Assembly (NCBI GenBank): GCA_944389865.1
Contig: CALXNX010000008.1
Span: forward strand, 1-62,059
From: an uncultured Succinivibrionaceae bacterium
GTDB taxonomy: Bacteria > Pseudomonadota > Gammaproteobacteria > Enterobacterales > Succinivibrionaceae
Length of the DNA: 62,059 nucleotides
Direction of reading: 5' to 3'
The first letter of the stretch is position 1. Each line of letters opens with the position of its first letter. Shown piece after piece: positions 1 to 13,972 of this stretch. A model generated the notes under the pieces. The model had not been told where the DNA came from. It saw only the letters and a program-made list of their open reading frames with translations, and did no database searches. The position numbers and the translations under genes are program-made.

Positions 1-499
1 ACATCTGATTTAAAAGCTCAATGCCCGCCCTGGTCTTAAAGATCTTGTCGCGTACGCTCAAAGCTGATTTCTCCGGCAGGCCGTCCTCAAAGATATTGAC
101 CAGAAAATCCGCCTCCACCAGGATCTGATAATCAAGGCCGTCAATCTGACTGTAGGTATGATGATGGCCTACCAGGAAGCAGATGCGCTCCACGGCTTTT
201 TCATCGACGTCAGTACCGGCAAACAGCCTGCGTACCTGCTCGGGTCCTTCCTGTTCCTGATATTTGCCCATGCAGGAGCCGTATTTTGCCTCGGCAGGCT
301 TAATGCCGATGTCATGCACTAAGGCAGTAAGCTCTAAAATATACTGCTCGCGTTCGCTCAGTCCTTCTTCAAGGCCGATAAAACGGGCGTAGGCGTGGAC
401 CTTGGTGAAGTGCTGAATGCGCGCCGGATCCCCGGCATAATAGCGCACCATGGCCTTAAAGGTCTGCTGAAGGTGTTCAGCGAAAATCGTGTCCATCAT
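1..499 (-). CDS. HD-domain phosphohydrolase-like protein (3' part missing at window edge)
   Basis: This gene is read on the minus strand and runs off the left edge of the window, so about 166 N-terminal residues are visible. The start at 499 is an ATG-ATG pair preceded by an AGGAG about 11 bases upstream. A His-Asp pair (LVHDIGIKP) sits near residue 65 and HHH follows around residue 115, which fits the metal-binding histidines and aspartate of the HD superfamily of metal-dependent phosphohydrolases. No second domain is visible before the edge. It lies downstream of atpC behind a terminator-like hairpin, so it is probably a separate unit. The substrate cannot be told from sequence; an HD nucleotide phosphohydrolase is the general possibility. 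Confidence 0.75.
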   Translation of the reverse strand, partial: MMDTIFAEHLQQTFKAMVRYYAGDPARIQHFTKVHAYARFIGLEEGLSEREQYILELTALVHDIGIKPAEAKYGSCMGKYQEQEGPEQVRRLFAGTDVDEKAVERICFLVGHHHTYSQIDGLDYQILVEADFLVNIFEDGLPEKSALSVRDKIFKTRAGIELLNQM

Positions 500-515
500 C
501 TCTTGTCTCTCTCCT

Positions 516-537
516 AAAAATAAAGCCGCTTTGCGGC
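516..537 (-). terminator. rho-independent terminator downstream of atpC
   Basis: On the minus strand a GCCGC-AAA-GCGGC hairpin is followed by TTTATTTTT. It lies between the atpC stop and the HD-domain gene and is the likely end of the atp transcript. The stem is only 5 bp, so termination may be partial. Confidence 0.6.
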
Positions 538-586
538 GGCCTTATTTTTAACTCTGCAGAACGCAGATCTGCACCTGCAGTCCTGC

Positions 587-1015
587 TTATTTGCGGCGGC
601 TGCGCGCCAGCTCCACCACTTTGAGCTGCGCCATAGCTTCGGCTAGACGAGCAAAGGCCTGGGCGTAATCCTTATCGCCCGTGCTGTAATGCGCCAGCGC
701 ATTGCGGGCGGCCTGCATGGCCTCCTGCGCTTTGGCCTCATCGATATCGTCAGCGCGCATGGCAGTATCAGCCAGCACCATCACTTGATCAGGCTGCACC
801 TCGAGGACTCCGCCGGCTAAGTAGATCTGATCTTCCTTATCCTCAGCGGTGACCATAGAGACTAAGCCGGCCTTAATCGTAGTAAGCAGCGGCGCATGTC
901 CGTGCCGGATGCCGAGCTCGCCTTCAGAGCCGGTTATGCGCATCGATTTGACGCGTCCGGAATACAGACTGCCCATGCCGCTGACCACATCAAGGTGGAA
1001 AGTAATTTCTTCCAT
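587..1015 (-). CDS. atpC: F1F0 ATP synthase subunit epsilon
   Basis: The 142-residue product is the epsilon subunit of the F1 central stalk, which couples and inhibits ATPase activity. It has the usual layout: an N-terminal beta-sandwich (about residues 1-88, containing GELGIRHGHAPLLT and LAGGVLEV, both typical of the family) and a C-terminal two-helix domain ending in a basic tail. Length matches the family norm (about 130-140). It is the last gene of the atpIBEFHAGDC operon, 14 bp after atpD, and is followed by a terminator-like hairpin. Confidence 0.97.
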   Translation of the reverse strand: MEEITFHLDVVSGMGSLYSGRVKSMRITGSEGELGIRHGHAPLLTTIKAGLVSMVTAEDKEDQIYLAGGVLEVQPDQVMVLADTAMRADDIDEAKAQEAMQAARNALAHYSTGDKDYAQAFARLAEAMAQLKVVELARSRRK

Positions 1016-1029
1016 GACGGCTGCCTCCG

Positions 1030-2448
<1,419 letters not shown>

Positions 2449-2466
2449 TTACTAAATTCCTCGCTA

Positions 2467-3330
2467 TTAGACCGCCGACGCACCGGCCACGATGTCGTTA
2501 AGCTCCATCGTGATGCCGGCTTGACGCGCCTTATTGTATTCAAGCTGCAGATCGCTGACCAAAGACTTGGCATTATCCGTAGCGGCCTTCATGGCCACCA
2601 TGCGGGCCGACTGCTCGGAGGCTAAATTCTCCAGCACGCCCTGATACACCATCTGCGAGACATAACGATCCAGCACTGCATTCAGGATTACCGCCGGATC
2701 AGGCTCGTAAATGTAGTCCCAATGATGGCGGGTCAGCTTCTCGTCGTCGCTCTTAGGGAGCGGCAGCAGCTGATTGACCATAGGGATCTGCACCATGGTG
2801 TTCTTAAAGCCGTTGAAAGCAAGATAGATAACATCTATCTCTCCGTTAAGGAAAGCCTGGGTAATGACTTTAATCGCACCTACGAGACTGTCCGGATCGG
2901 GGTTATCCCCGAAGCCGGCATGCTGAGCAATCACCTCCACCCCGGCGCGATGGAAAAACGCACCGGCCTTGGACCCCAGCAGCACCGTTTTGACGCCGCG
3001 GCCCTGCTCTTCCTGGTTCTTGATATCTAAGAGCACCTTGCGGAACAGATTGATATTCAAGCCGCCGCACAGGCCTCTGTCAGTGGAGATCACAATATAG
3101 CCGACGTTTTTAATCGGACGATCGACCATATAGGGATGTTTGTACTCAGTATGTCCTGAAGCAATATGTTCAATAATGCGGTGCAGGCCGGCCGAATAAG
3201 GACGGCTTGAGCTCATTTTGTCCTGAGCTCGGCGCATCTTCGAGGCCGCAACCATCTGCATGGCACTGGTGATCTTCTGCGTATTCTGCACAGAGGCGAT
3301 CTTCGTGCGTATTTCCTTTGCTCCAGCCAT
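2467..3330 (-). CDS. atpG: F1F0 ATP synthase subunit gamma
   Basis: The 287-residue gamma subunit forms the rotating central shaft of F1. The N-terminal helix ([20 protein letters not shown]) and the C-terminal helix (containing [13 protein letters not shown]) are the two arms of the coiled coil and match the family closely. [11 protein letters not shown] near residue 84 is the conserved Rossmann-like segment. Length equals the E. coli protein. It sits between atpA (9 bp gap) and atpD (18 bp gap). Confidence 0.97.
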   Translation of the reverse strand: MAGAKEIRTKIASVQNTQKITSAMQMVAASKMRRAQDKMSSSRPYSAGLHRIIEHIASGHTEYKHPYMVDRPIKNVGYIVISTDRGLCGGLNINLFRKVLLDIKNQEEQGRGVKTVLLGSKAGAFFHRAGVEVIAQHAGFGDNPDPDSLVGAIKVITQAFLNGEIDVIYLAFNGFKNTMVQIPMVNQLLPLPKSDDEKLTRHHWDYIYEPDPAVILNAVLDRYVSQMVYQGVLENLASEQSARMVAMKAATDNAKSLVSDLQLEYNKARQAGITMELNDIVAGASAV

Positions 3331-3339
3331 TTACCGCTC

Positions 3340-4884
3340 CTAGTATGCAGCTTCCGCCTTGAACTTAGTAATTAAGTCGGCTAGGGCTGCCACGTTTTCA
3401 TCCGAGTAATCGGGCTTGGCGTTGATGCTGTCAAGAAGCTGCCGGGCATTCTGATGAGCGTAGCTTAAAAGCGCCTGCTCAAAGGCCTGCACCTTGGAGA
3501 TTTCAACATCTTCCAGATAGCCCTTTTCGGCCGCAAAAATCACCAGCGCCTGTTCCGCCACGTTCATCGGACGGTACTGCGCCTGCTTCATCAGCTCGGT
3601 TACCTTCTGACCGTGATCCAACTGTTTGCGGGTAGTCTCATCGAGATCCGAGGAGAACTGCGCGAAAGCCGCTAATTCACGATACTGCGCCAAGGCTGTT
3701 CTAATACCGCCGGAGAGCTTCTTCATGATCTTAGTCTGCGCCGCGCCGCCGACACGGGATACGGAGATACCGGGATCCACGGCCGGACGTACGCCGGAGT
3801 TGAATAAGCTCGAGGTCAGGAAGATCTGGCCGTCGGTAATGGAAATCACGTTGGTCGGAATGAAGGCCGACACGTCGCCTGCCTGCGTCTCAATGATAGG
3901 CAGAGCGGTTAAGGAACCGGTTCTGCCCTTTACCCTGCCGCCGGTCTTTTCCTCCAGGTACTCGGCATTGACGCGCGCTGCGCGCTCCAGCAGACGGGAG
4001 TGCAGATAGAACACGTCGCCGGGGTAAGCTTCACGCCCAGGCGGACGACGGAGCAGCAGGGAGATCTGGCGGTAAGCCACCGCGTGCTTGGACAGATCAT
4101 CGTAGATGATTAAAGCATCCTCGCCCTGATCCATAAAGTACTCGCCCATGGCGCAGCCGGCGTACGGAGCCAGGTACTGCAGAGCAGCGGTATCGGAGGC
4201 GGAGGCAGCCACCACCACAGTATTGTCCAATGCGCCCTCTTCTTCGAGCTTGCGCACCACTGAGGCGATGGTGGAGGCCTTCTGGCCGATGGCTACGTAG
4301 ATGCAGCGCACCCCGTAGTTCTTCTGATTGATGATGGTGTCGATGGCCAGAGCGGTCTTACCGGTCTGACGGTCGCCGATGATGAGCTCGCGCTGACCGC
4401 GGCCAATCGGGATCATCGAGTCCACAGCCTTATAGCCGGTCTGAATCGGCTGAGACACGGACTGACGGGCAATTACGCCCGGGGCAATCTTTTCTACCGG
4501 GTAGAAAGCATCATGGGCAATCGGGCCCTTGCCGTCAATCGGCTCGCCTAAGGTATTCACCACGCGGCCTAACAGGGCATTGCCGACCGGCACTTCCAGA
4601 ATACGGCCGGTGCTCTTTACCTTCATGCCCTCAGATAAGTGCTCGTAAGGACCGAGCACAATAGCGCCGACCGAGTCGCGCTCCAGGTTCAGCGCCAAAC
4701 CGTAGAGGCTGCCGCCGAAATCAATCATTTCGCCCTGCATCACGTTCGCCAGGCCGTGAATACGCACAATGCCGTCGTTAACGGAGACGATAGTGCCTTC
4801 GTCGCGGGCCTGCGTCACAACCTTGAACTGCTCGATGCGCTGACGAATCAGCTCAGCAATTTCAGTTGAATTTAACTGCATCAT
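3340..4884 (-). CDS. atpA: F1F0 ATP synthase subunit alpha
   Basis: The 514-residue alpha subunit provides the non-catalytic nucleotide sites of F1. It begins [17 protein letters not shown]; the second Met (4881) aligns with the usual family start, so translation may start at either. The Walker A motif GDRQTGKT lies near residues 169-176 and the signature [11 protein letters not shown] near 364-374. Length is the family norm (513). It lies 10 bp after atpH and 9 bp before atpG. Confidence 0.98.
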   Translation of the reverse strand: MMQLNSTEIAELIRQRIEQFKVVTQARDEGTIVSVNDGIVRIHGLANVMQGEMIDFGGSLYGLALNLERDSVGAIVLGPYEHLSEGMKVKSTGRILEVPVGNALLGRVVNTLGEPIDGKGPIAHDAFYPVEKIAPGVIARQSVSQPIQTGYKAVDSMIPIGRGQRELIIGDRQTGKTALAIDTIINQKNYGVRCIYVAIGQKASTIASVVRKLEEEGALDNTVVVAASASDTAALQYLAPYAGCAMGEYFMDQGEDALIIYDDLSKHAVAYRQISLLLRRPPGREAYPGDVFYLHSRLLERAARVNAEYLEEKTGGRVKGRTGSLTALPIIETQAGDVSAFIPTNVISITDGQIFLTSSLFNSGVRPAVDPGISVSRVGGAAQTKIMKKLSGGIRTALAQYRELAAFAQFSSDLDETTRKQLDHGQKVTELMKQAQYRPMNVAEQALVIFAAEKGYLEDVEISKVQAFEQALLSYAHQNARQLLDSINAKPDYSDENVAALADLITKFKAEAAY

Positions 4885-4894
4885 TTACCCCTTG

Positions 4895-5437
4895 TTATTT
4901 TAGGGTTAAAGACAAGTTCTCAAGGCTTGTCTTAACACTGGCGTCGATAACTTCATCGCCGATCTTCAGCACAGCGCCGCCTATCAGACTCGGATCGATC
5001 ACCGTCCTGATTTTGGCGGTGCAGCCGTACTTCTGTTCGATCCGGCCTTTTATCGCATCCAGATCGGCCGCGCTTAAGGCGCGGGCAGAGGTCACGGTCG
5101 CTTCTACCACCTTTTCATCAGCTTCCTTTAAGCGGATGAACTCGGCATAGATTTCAGGCACCGCTTCAAAGCGCCCGTTCTCGCTCAAAATAGAGATGAA
5201 GTTTTCGCCGTATTCGTTTAAGAGATTATCCTGTCCCTGCGAGAGCAGGGAGCAGAAGGTCTCAGCCGCGCTTTCAGGAGATGCCGCGTTCTTTAGGAAA
5301 GATAAGAAAGTCTCATCTCTGCAGGCATCAGCCATGGCCTCCAGCATAGTCTGCCAGGAGGACACGCAGTTGTTTTCCTTGGCGCACTCATAGGCCGCCT
5401 GAGCATAAGGTCTTGCAATAGTTAGGTTTTCAGCCAC
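4895..5437 (-). CDS. atpH: F1F0 ATP synthase subunit delta
   Basis: The 180-residue delta subunit joins the peripheral stalk (AtpF) to the top of F1. It starts with an N-terminal helical domain (TIARPYAQAAYECAKE, the family signature) and ends with IDPSLIGGAVLKIGDEVIDASV, the conserved C-terminal delta/OSCP segment. Length matches E. coli (177). Five cysteines are scattered through it, more than usual, with no obvious motif. It sits 15 bp after atpF in the operon. Confidence 0.96.
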   Translation of the reverse strand: MAENLTIARPYAQAAYECAKENNCVSSWQTMLEAMADACRDETFLSFLKNAASPESAAETFCSLLSQGQDNLLNEYGENFISILSENGRFEAVPEIYAEFIRLKEADEKVVEATVTSARALSAADLDAIKGRIEQKYGCTAKIRTVIDPSLIGGAVLKIGDEVIDASVKTSLENLSLTLK

Positions 5438-5452
5438 CTTTAAACCTCACTC

Positions 5453-5923
5453 TTACAAAGTTTCCACGATCTTTCTGACCATGTCCTGATCAGACTTGGA
5501 ATCAACCTTTTTATTTAAGATCTTTTCCGCTCCGGCCAAGGCCAAATTGATGACCTCAGCGCGCAGCTCTTCGCGGGCTTTGTTCTTTTCGGCCTCAATC
5601 TCAGCGCGGGCAGCCTCTAAAATACGGTTTTTCTCCGCCGTGGCTTCTTCAGCAGCCTTATCCAGGATCTGACTTCTCTGCTTATTGGCAGCGTCAATAA
5701 TCTTCTGCGCTTCCGCCTTGGCCTGACGCAGCGCTTCCGCCGAGCCGGTTTTGGCCAGCTCTAAATTTTTCTTTGCTTTTTCAGCAGAGGCCAAGCCGTC
5801 TGCAATTTCTTTCTGTCTTTTCTCCAGGGCACGCATCAGCGGGGGCCATACCCACTTCATGCACAGCACCACGAAGATGACAAATGCAACGGCCTGTCCT
5901 AAAAATGTAGCATTGATTTCCAA
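5453..5923 (-). CDS. atpF: F1F0 ATP synthase subunit b
   Basis: The 156-residue peripheral-stalk subunit has a single N-terminal membrane helix (about residues 7-27, [23 protein letters not shown]) and then a long charged alpha-helical region rich in Ala, Glu and Lys that dimerises. [10 protein letters not shown] at the start and the 156-residue length are both identical in kind to E. coli AtpF. It lies between atpE and atpH. Confidence 0.97.
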   Translation of the reverse strand: MEINATFLGQAVAFVIFVVLCMKWVWPPLMRALEKRQKEIADGLASAEKAKKNLELAKTGSAEALRQAKAEAQKIIDAANKQRSQILDKAAEEATAEKNRILEAARAEIEAEKNKAREELRAEVINLALAGAEKILNKKVDSKSDQDMVRKIVETL

Positions 5924-5960
5924 AGCAACGCTCCTTTTTAAGCGTAGAACCTTTTATGCC

Positions 5961-6203
<243 letters not shown>

Positions 6204-6227
6204 TTAATTAAAGTCAAAATAAGCTTA

Positions 6228-7211
<984 letters not shown>

Positions 7212-7299
7212 TCAAACCAGGCCTCCGCAGGAGACCTCATTATCAAAGCTTAATATAGAGCGCTGACCTTATGAAGTCAAAACAAACAGATCTGACTGC

Positions 7300-7686
7300 T
7301 TAAGTTTTGTGACCTTGTCCGAGAGATAGAAAGATCTGCAGTAAAAGTGCGGCGATAAAGGAGGTCAGAAACGGCAGAGGAGGAAGAGCGGAAAATTTGA
7401 AAAAGCTCACAAAAATAAGCGCTAAAACCGCATATTTAAGCACATATGCGTAAAGCGCACGGTAAATCACCACACCTGCAGACAGAAAGCGGGAACCTGA
7501 AAAACCGTAGGCGGCTGCAAGGAAAACCGCCTGCACTGCAAAATAGGCCGCAGCCCCGCCGAAAGCTGAGATATAGTGCACTAAAAAGGTGCTGGTCAAC
7601 CCATAAACCAGCGGCACAGCCGCAAGGGCCGTGAAAAGTGAGGCGTAGAAAGCGCGCCGCAGCGCGCTTTTAAGATCCGGATTCAT
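7300..7686 (-). CDS. atpI: ATP synthase protein I
   Basis: This 128-residue protein has about four hydrophobic segments (residues 13-35, 40-60, 67-85 and 90-122) and occupies the atpI position, first in the atp operon between parB and atpB. AtpI proteins help assemble the c ring and may act in Mg2+ supply. Sequence conservation in this family is weak, so the call rests mainly on length, topology and position. The start has a weak Shine-Dalgarno, 20 bp after parB. Confidence 0.8.
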   Translation of the reverse strand: MNPDLKSALRRAFYASLFTALAAVPLVYGLTSTFLVHYISAFGGAAAYFAVQAVFLAAAYGFSGSRFLSAGVVIYRALYAYVLKYAVLALIFVSFFKFSALPPLPFLTSFIAALLLQIFLSLGQGHKT

Positions 7687-7706
7687 CTCGAAGAGATCAG
7701 ATGACT

Positions 7707-8681
7707 TTAAACCTCCGGCGCCTTTTCAGCGCCGTTTAAAGCCTCGAGCAGGGCCTTAATTGAGGCCTGCTGTTCAGCGTTATCCCAGCTTAAGGTAACT
7801 CTGCCTTTATGCTCGCTGTCAGCCCGACAGACTACCTTCGCACCGTGCAGCTTTAAGGAGAAGTCCTGCAGCATGCCGGCGGTAAAGAGCGGCTGCGGGG
7901 CCGGCTTATCCTCCGGATCCTGCTCCGGCTCCTTTAACTGCTTGACGAAGTCCTCCAGCTGTCTGACGCTCATGCCGCGCTTGACTGCGGTTTGGGCAGC
8001 TTTGATCTGTACCTCCCCCTCTAAAGACAGGAGTACCTTAGCGTGCCCCATGGAGAGCTGATTCTGGCTCACTAAGATTTTGACCTCAGGGGCTAAATTA
8101 TTAAGTCTTAAATAGTTAGCTACCGCCGAGCGCGATTTGCCTAAGGTCTGAGCCAAAGACTCCTGCGTCAGGCTGCACTCATCGAGCATGCGCTGCATGG
8201 CCTCAGCCTGCTCCAGAGGATTTAAATCCTCGCGCTGAATATTTTCAATTAAGGCCAGGGCGTAGGCCTGCGCGTCCATGACGTCGCGCACCAGGCAGGG
8301 CACTTCTGCAATATTGGCGATGCGGCAGGCGCGATAGCGGCGCTCACCGCAGATGATTTGGTAAAAGCCGTCATCAGTGCGGCGCACTAATAAGGGCTCA
8401 AGCAGGCCGTGCTCAACTATAGAGGCGGCAAGCTCAGCGAGGCTGTCGTTATCGAAACTGTCGCGGGGCTGATAGGGCGAGGGGCGCAGCAGCTCCAGCT
8501 TGATTTTCAGCAGACTGTTGTCTTTAAGTCTGGCAGGCGCGTTCAGCCCTTCTAAAGGCATCGGCGAAATAACCTGCGGCACAGCCTCATCTGTAGCCTG
8601 ATCTTTTCTGACGCTGCTGTTTTCGCGGGAAGCCCTGCTCTCTGACAGCAATGAACCTAAGCCGCGGCCCAAACCTGGCAT
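7707..8681 (-). CDS. parB: chromosome-partitioning protein ParB
   Basis: The 324-residue ParB/Spo0J CTPase clamp binds parS and spreads on DNA. It starts MPGLGRGLGSLL, the conserved ParA-stimulating N-terminal peptide. The CTP-binding domain shows QPRDSFDNDSLAELAASI and ICGERRYRACRIA (GERRxRA motif), and the helix-turn-helix SLTQESLAQTLGKSRSAVANYLR follows. The C-terminal dimerisation region is acidic. It is co-transcribed with parA (10 bp gap). Its likely targets are the two parS sites at 39226 and 39455. Confidence 0.97.
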   Translation of the reverse strand: MPGLGRGLGSLLSESRASRENSSVRKDQATDEAVPQVISPMPLEGLNAPARLKDNSLLKIKLELLRPSPYQPRDSFDNDSLAELAASIVEHGLLEPLLVRRTDDGFYQIICGERRYRACRIANIAEVPCLVRDVMDAQAYALALIENIQREDLNPLEQAEAMQRMLDECSLTQESLAQTLGKSRSAVANYLRLNNLAPEVKILVSQNQLSMGHAKVLLSLEGEVQIKAAQTAVKRGMSVRQLEDFVKQLKEPEQDPEDKPAPQPLFTAGMLQDFSLKLHGAKVVCRADSEHKGRVTLSWDNAEQQASIKALLEALNGAEKAPEV

Positions 8682-8691
8682 ATTAACCCCC

Positions 8692-9495
8692 TTATTGCTG
8701 ACGCGGTAAATTGGCGCTTTCCGGATCTTTGCTTAAGATTTCAGCGGCCAAAGCATTGTAGGCCTTTGCGCCTACCGAGTTCTTATCATAGTACAAAGCC
8801 GGTTTGCCGTAGCTCGGAGCTTCAGCTAAACGCACATTGCGCGGAATAATAGTGTCATAAACGATAGACCCGAAGCTGCTCTTAAGCTCAGAGGATACGT
8901 CGGTGCACAGGCGGTTGCGGTTATCGTACATGGTGCGCAGAATGCCCTCGAGGCGCAGATTGGGATTTACCGCGTGCGCGAGCTGATCTATGGTATCAAT
9001 AAGCTGCGTTAAGCCTTCCAGCGCAAAGTACTCGCACTGCAGCGGCACTAAGATGGAATCGGCCGCACACATGGCGTTGACGGTCAGGAGATTGAGCGAC
9101 GGAGGGCAGTCAATCATGATGTAGTCATAGCGCGCTGCAAGCGCGGAAAGAGCGTTCTTTAAGCGGTACTCGCGGGCTAAATAATCCATCAGCTTAACTT
9201 CAGCGGCCGTAAGCTCATCATTGGCCGGCACTAAGTGATAAGCGCCGTTGGTCTTTTCAATAATGGTCTCTTCGATATCGACGTTATCAATGAGCACCTG
9301 ACAGATGGTCTTTTTAACTTCAAACTTATTGATGCCCGAGGCCATGGTGGCATTGCCCTGCGGATCGGAGTCCACTACCAGCACGGACGCGCCCATGCTT
9401 ACCAAGGACGCGGCTAAATTGACGCAGGTAGTAGTTTTGCCCACTCCGCCCTTCTGATTGGCAATTGCCATGATCTTTGCTTTTGACTTAAACAT
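8692..9495 (-). CDS. parA: chromosome-partitioning ATPase ParA (Soj type)
   Basis: The 267-residue deviant-Walker ATPase has an N-terminal KGGVGKTT motif (about residues 15-22), the DSDPQGNAT segment (Walker A') and MIDCPPSLNLLTVNA (Walker B). It lacks the N-terminal helix-turn-helix of plasmid ParA, so it is the chromosomal Soj type. It acts on the nucleoid and moves ParB-parS complexes. It lies 8 bp after rsmG and 10 bp before parB, the usual gammaproteobacterial order near the origin. Confidence 0.97.
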   Translation of the reverse strand: MFKSKAKIMAIANQKGGVGKTTTCVNLAASLVSMGASVLVVDSDPQGNATMASGINKFEVKKTICQVLIDNVDIEETIIEKTNGAYHLVPANDELTAAEVKLMDYLAREYRLKNALSALAARYDYIMIDCPPSLNLLTVNAMCAADSILVPLQCEYFALEGLTQLIDTIDQLAHAVNPNLRLEGILRTMYDNRNRLCTDVSSELKSSFGSIVYDTIIPRNVRLAEAPSYGKPALYYDKNSVGAKAYNALAAEILSKDPESANLPRQQ

Positions 9496-9503
9496 ACAAA
9501 TCC

Positions 9504-10142
9504 TTAAACGCGCGTCAGCACCACCGCCTGACGCAAAGCTGCCAGGGTCGGAACCTGCAGCGTCTCAATACGGTCGATCTTCACCGTCGGCGGGACGGCT
9601 TTTAATTCCTCGGGGCTTAAATGCGCCTTCATGGCAATAAAGCGCCCTTGCGGGGCCAGCAGCGGCAGGCACCAGCCTGCCATGCGCTCCAGCGGCGCAA
9701 ACGCTCTGCTGACAATCACGGCAAAACCGGGATCGGCCTTAATCTGTTCTACGCGGCCGTGGATAATTTTAACATTAGAAAGCCTAAGTTCGAGCGCCGC
9801 ACTCTGTACGAAGGAAAGCTTCTTGCCCACCGAGTCAATCAGGGTAAAGTCCTTGTCAGGATTGAGCGCGGCAAGCACCAGCCCCGGAAAACCGGCCCCG
9901 GTGCCGACATCGGCAATGCGTTTTTCTGCAGGCAGGAGGAGCGGCGAGAGCACCGCACTGTCCAGGATGTGCAGCAGCGCCATCTCCTTTTCATCCTTGA
10001 TGGCAGTTAAATTCAGCGCCTTGTTCCAGTGCACTAAAAGCTCTATTAAGCGGGTAAAGCGCTCGGCGTTCTCGGCACTCAATGCAATTGAGGTCTGGGA
10101 GAACAGTTTAACGAGATAAGCTCTAAGCTCAGTTCTATCCAT
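9504..10142 (-). CDS. rsmG: 16S rRNA (guanine527-N7)-methyltransferase
   Basis: The 212-residue SAM-dependent methyltransferase modifies G527 of 16S rRNA. Motif I is visible as ADVGTGAGFPGLVLA near residues 69-83, with HILDSAVLSPLL before it and VSRAFAPLERM (motif IV region) after. Length equals E. coli RsmG (207). It follows mnmG by 9 bp, the classical gidA-gidB pair, and is followed by parA. Confidence 0.97.
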   Translation of the reverse strand: MDRTELRAYLVKLFSQTSIALSAENAERFTRLIELLVHWNKALNLTAIKDEKEMALLHILDSAVLSPLLLPAEKRIADVGTGAGFPGLVLAALNPDKDFTLIDSVGKKLSFVQSAALELRLSNVKIIHGRVEQIKADPGFAVIVSRAFAPLERMAGWCLPLLAPQGRFIAMKAHLSPEELKAVPPTVKIDRIETLQVPTLAALRQAVVLTRV

Positions 10143-10151
10143 AACGCTTCC

Positions 10152-12047
<1,896 letters not shown>

Positions 12048-12720
12048 CGCCTATTTATTATTAATTTAAATATATATTTATTATTTATTTTGTGATTATG
12101 GTTATTACACTGTGAAAAACCGGGGAAAATAAAAAATTTTAGGTTTTTTCAATTAGTTGCGCACGTGTTCTGGTGTTGAAAAACCGTCAGAAACCGGACT
12201 TTGGCATGTGGATAAAAGGGCTCTAATAAACAGCATAAAATTTATATTTAAAATATCAGCTGCTTCTCCACATCTTTTCAGAGCTTTTCTGACAAAGATC
12301 CCGCGCAGGTGCAGGCGCATATTTTACCGCAGTCTAAAGGCTGATGACACGGGGGATCGCACTCTAATTATTTAAAATAACTGTTTGATCTTAAATACTA
12401 ATATTTAAAACAGCGTTTAAAATTGCGCCTTTTGCTGCCTTCAGGACGCGATTTTGCCGCGCTTAAAGGAGCGGCCGCTGCTATTTTGCCCCTGTAAGAA
12501 TTCCCCAGATCTGTGGGAAAACCTCCTTTTTGGTGGGCAAAAAACCGCATTGTTGGCATTTTTGGGTAAAAGTGGGTCAAATCCTGAGGCAAAATGTGGA
12601 TTTCTGGGGGAAAAACTGTGGGAAAGCCTTTTTTCTGTCGGCTTATTTAAGCCAAAACACACCTTAAAGAGCTGGATGGTGCTCGAAATCGCGTCTTTTA
12701 CGCTGTGGGAAGTGCGCTCT
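12048..12720. other. oriC: candidate chromosomal replication origin (oriC) upstream of mnmG
   Basis: No convincing gene lies in this gap. Its mnmG-proximal end (about 12050-12110) is almost pure A+T with overlapping TTTATT/ATTTAT runs, like a DNA-unwinding element. A perfect DnaA box (TTATCCACA, read on the minus strand) lies at 12207-12215, and a one-mismatch box TTCTCCACA at 12264-12272 on plus. Weaker TGTGGRWWW-type boxes lie at 12512-12520, 12595-12603, 12617-12625 and 12704-12712, all in the same orientation. The region next to mnmG is the classical gammaproteobacterial oriC position. Genes to the left all run leftward, as expected for a left replichore. GATC sites are present but not dense. 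Confidence 0.65.
12207..12215 (-). promoter_or_regulatory. perfect DnaA box
   Basis: TGTGGATAA on plus is TTATCCACA on minus, an exact match to the high-affinity consensus DnaA box. It sits about 160 bp from the mnmG start, beside the AT-rich stretch. Confidence 0.7.
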
Positions 12721-12792
12721 GCGCTGGATCGGGGAAAAGAGCAGGCAGCCGCGCAGCTGCGGCTGCCTGTGAAGTTGAGTAAAGATCTTTAA

Positions 12793-13716
12793 CTATGCGC
12801 CGGCTTCGAGCTTGGCCTTTAAGGCGGCGGGCAGCTCCGGCATGGCGCCGCGCTGCGTGCACACGTAGGCGGCAATGTCGGCTGCGGTCTGATGGGCTTT
12901 TACCAGCGGCCAGCCCTGCACCAGCAGGCTGACGATGCTGGCAGTAAAGGAATCGCCGGCCCCTACGGTGTCCACTGCCTGTACTTTCGGGGTGGGCAGC
13001 ACTGAGATATCGTCATTGAGGCAGACTGTGCTCTGCTTAGCCCCTTCGGTAAAGATGAGTCCGTAAATGCCGCGATCCTGCAGATAAGCGCAGTATTCCT
13101 GCGCAGAGGCACTGGCAGGGAGTCCGGCGTAGGAGCACAGTACCGGCAGCTCGTCTTCATTGCACTTTAAGATCTCGCAGCGCTGCAGGCAGTTTTCAAT
13201 GATCTCCTGACTGTAGTAATTGCGTCTTAAATTGATGTCGAAGATACGCAGGCGCGCGCCCGGGGTCATGGCATCTAAGAATTTGAGCACGGTCTGATGG
13301 GTCTCACCTCCGCGCTGGGCCAGCGTGCCGAAGCAGGCGATCTGCATCCTGGGAGCCATGGATGCCATGATCTCAGTATACGGGATATGGTCGTAGGCGG
13401 TATTTTCCACAAAGGTATAGGCCGGGACGCCGTCAGCGCTCAAGCTGACATTGACGGCGCCGGTGACGTAGTTCACGGTCGGCAGCAGGGCCGGCAGGAA
13501 TTTAGAGGCTAGAAGCTGGCGCGCTCTTTCGCCTAAATCATCGTGACCCACAGCGGAAATGACTAAGGAGTTCAGGCCTAACTGCCGGCAGTGATAGGCA
13601 AAATTGGCCGGCGCGCCGCCTAATTTAGGACCTGCCGGGTAAACATCAAACAGCACTTCGCCTAAACCGGCGCAGTTGATGGTATTGAGCTCTTGAAAAG
13701 CGGTTAAATCGAGCAT
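12793..13716 (-). CDS. PfkB-family sugar kinase (fructokinase-like)
   Basis: The 307-residue product belongs to the ribokinase/PfkB superfamily, which phosphorylates sugars with ATP. Near the N-terminus GLGEVLFDVYPAGPKLGG and GGAPANFAYH form the substrate-side signature. Near residues 252-262 DTVGAGDSFTA is the second PfkB signature with the catalytic Asp. The start at 13716 opens directly into the conserved fold. Fructokinase is the closest general description; I cannot exclude a related hexose or nucleoside substrate. It stands alone, facing the candidate oriC, with the metallophosphoesterase gene diverging from its 5' side. Confidence 0.85.
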   Translation of the reverse strand: MLDLTAFQELNTINCAGLGEVLFDVYPAGPKLGGAPANFAYHCRQLGLNSLVISAVGHDDLGERARQLLASKFLPALLPTVNYVTGAVNVSLSADGVPAYTFVENTAYDHIPYTEIMASMAPRMQIACFGTLAQRGGETHQTVLKFLDAMTPGARLRIFDINLRRNYYSQEIIENCLQRCEILKCNEDELPVLCSYAGLPASASAQEYCAYLQDRGIYGLIFTEGAKQSTVCLNDDISVLPTPKVQAVDTVGAGDSFTASIVSLLVQGWPLVKAHQTAADIAAYVCTQRGAMPELPAALKAKLEAGA

Positions 13717-13972
13717 GTAAAGCCTCTGCTGTGGTGCACTGAAAAAATAGGTTAAAACTTAAGGTGGTGGTATTATTCCTCAGGAGCTGCGGCTGTGCAT
13801 AAAAAGATCTTTAAAGTTAGAACTGCCGCATTAAAGTGCGTGCAAAAATTTGCAGCAAAGTTTGCACAGAAACAGCAGGGATGACTGCGCAGCCTGTGCT
13901 GCTCCTGCCGCTTTTTCACAAACCTGTTTTAAATCAAGCTCAAGCTTTTTATATAAAGGAACCTTCAGCAAG

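Noticed and set aside
12398-12792. Overlapping short ORFs in the mnmG upstream gap
   Set aside because: They lie on both strands over DnaA-box-like repeats, have no good start site and look like chance frames.
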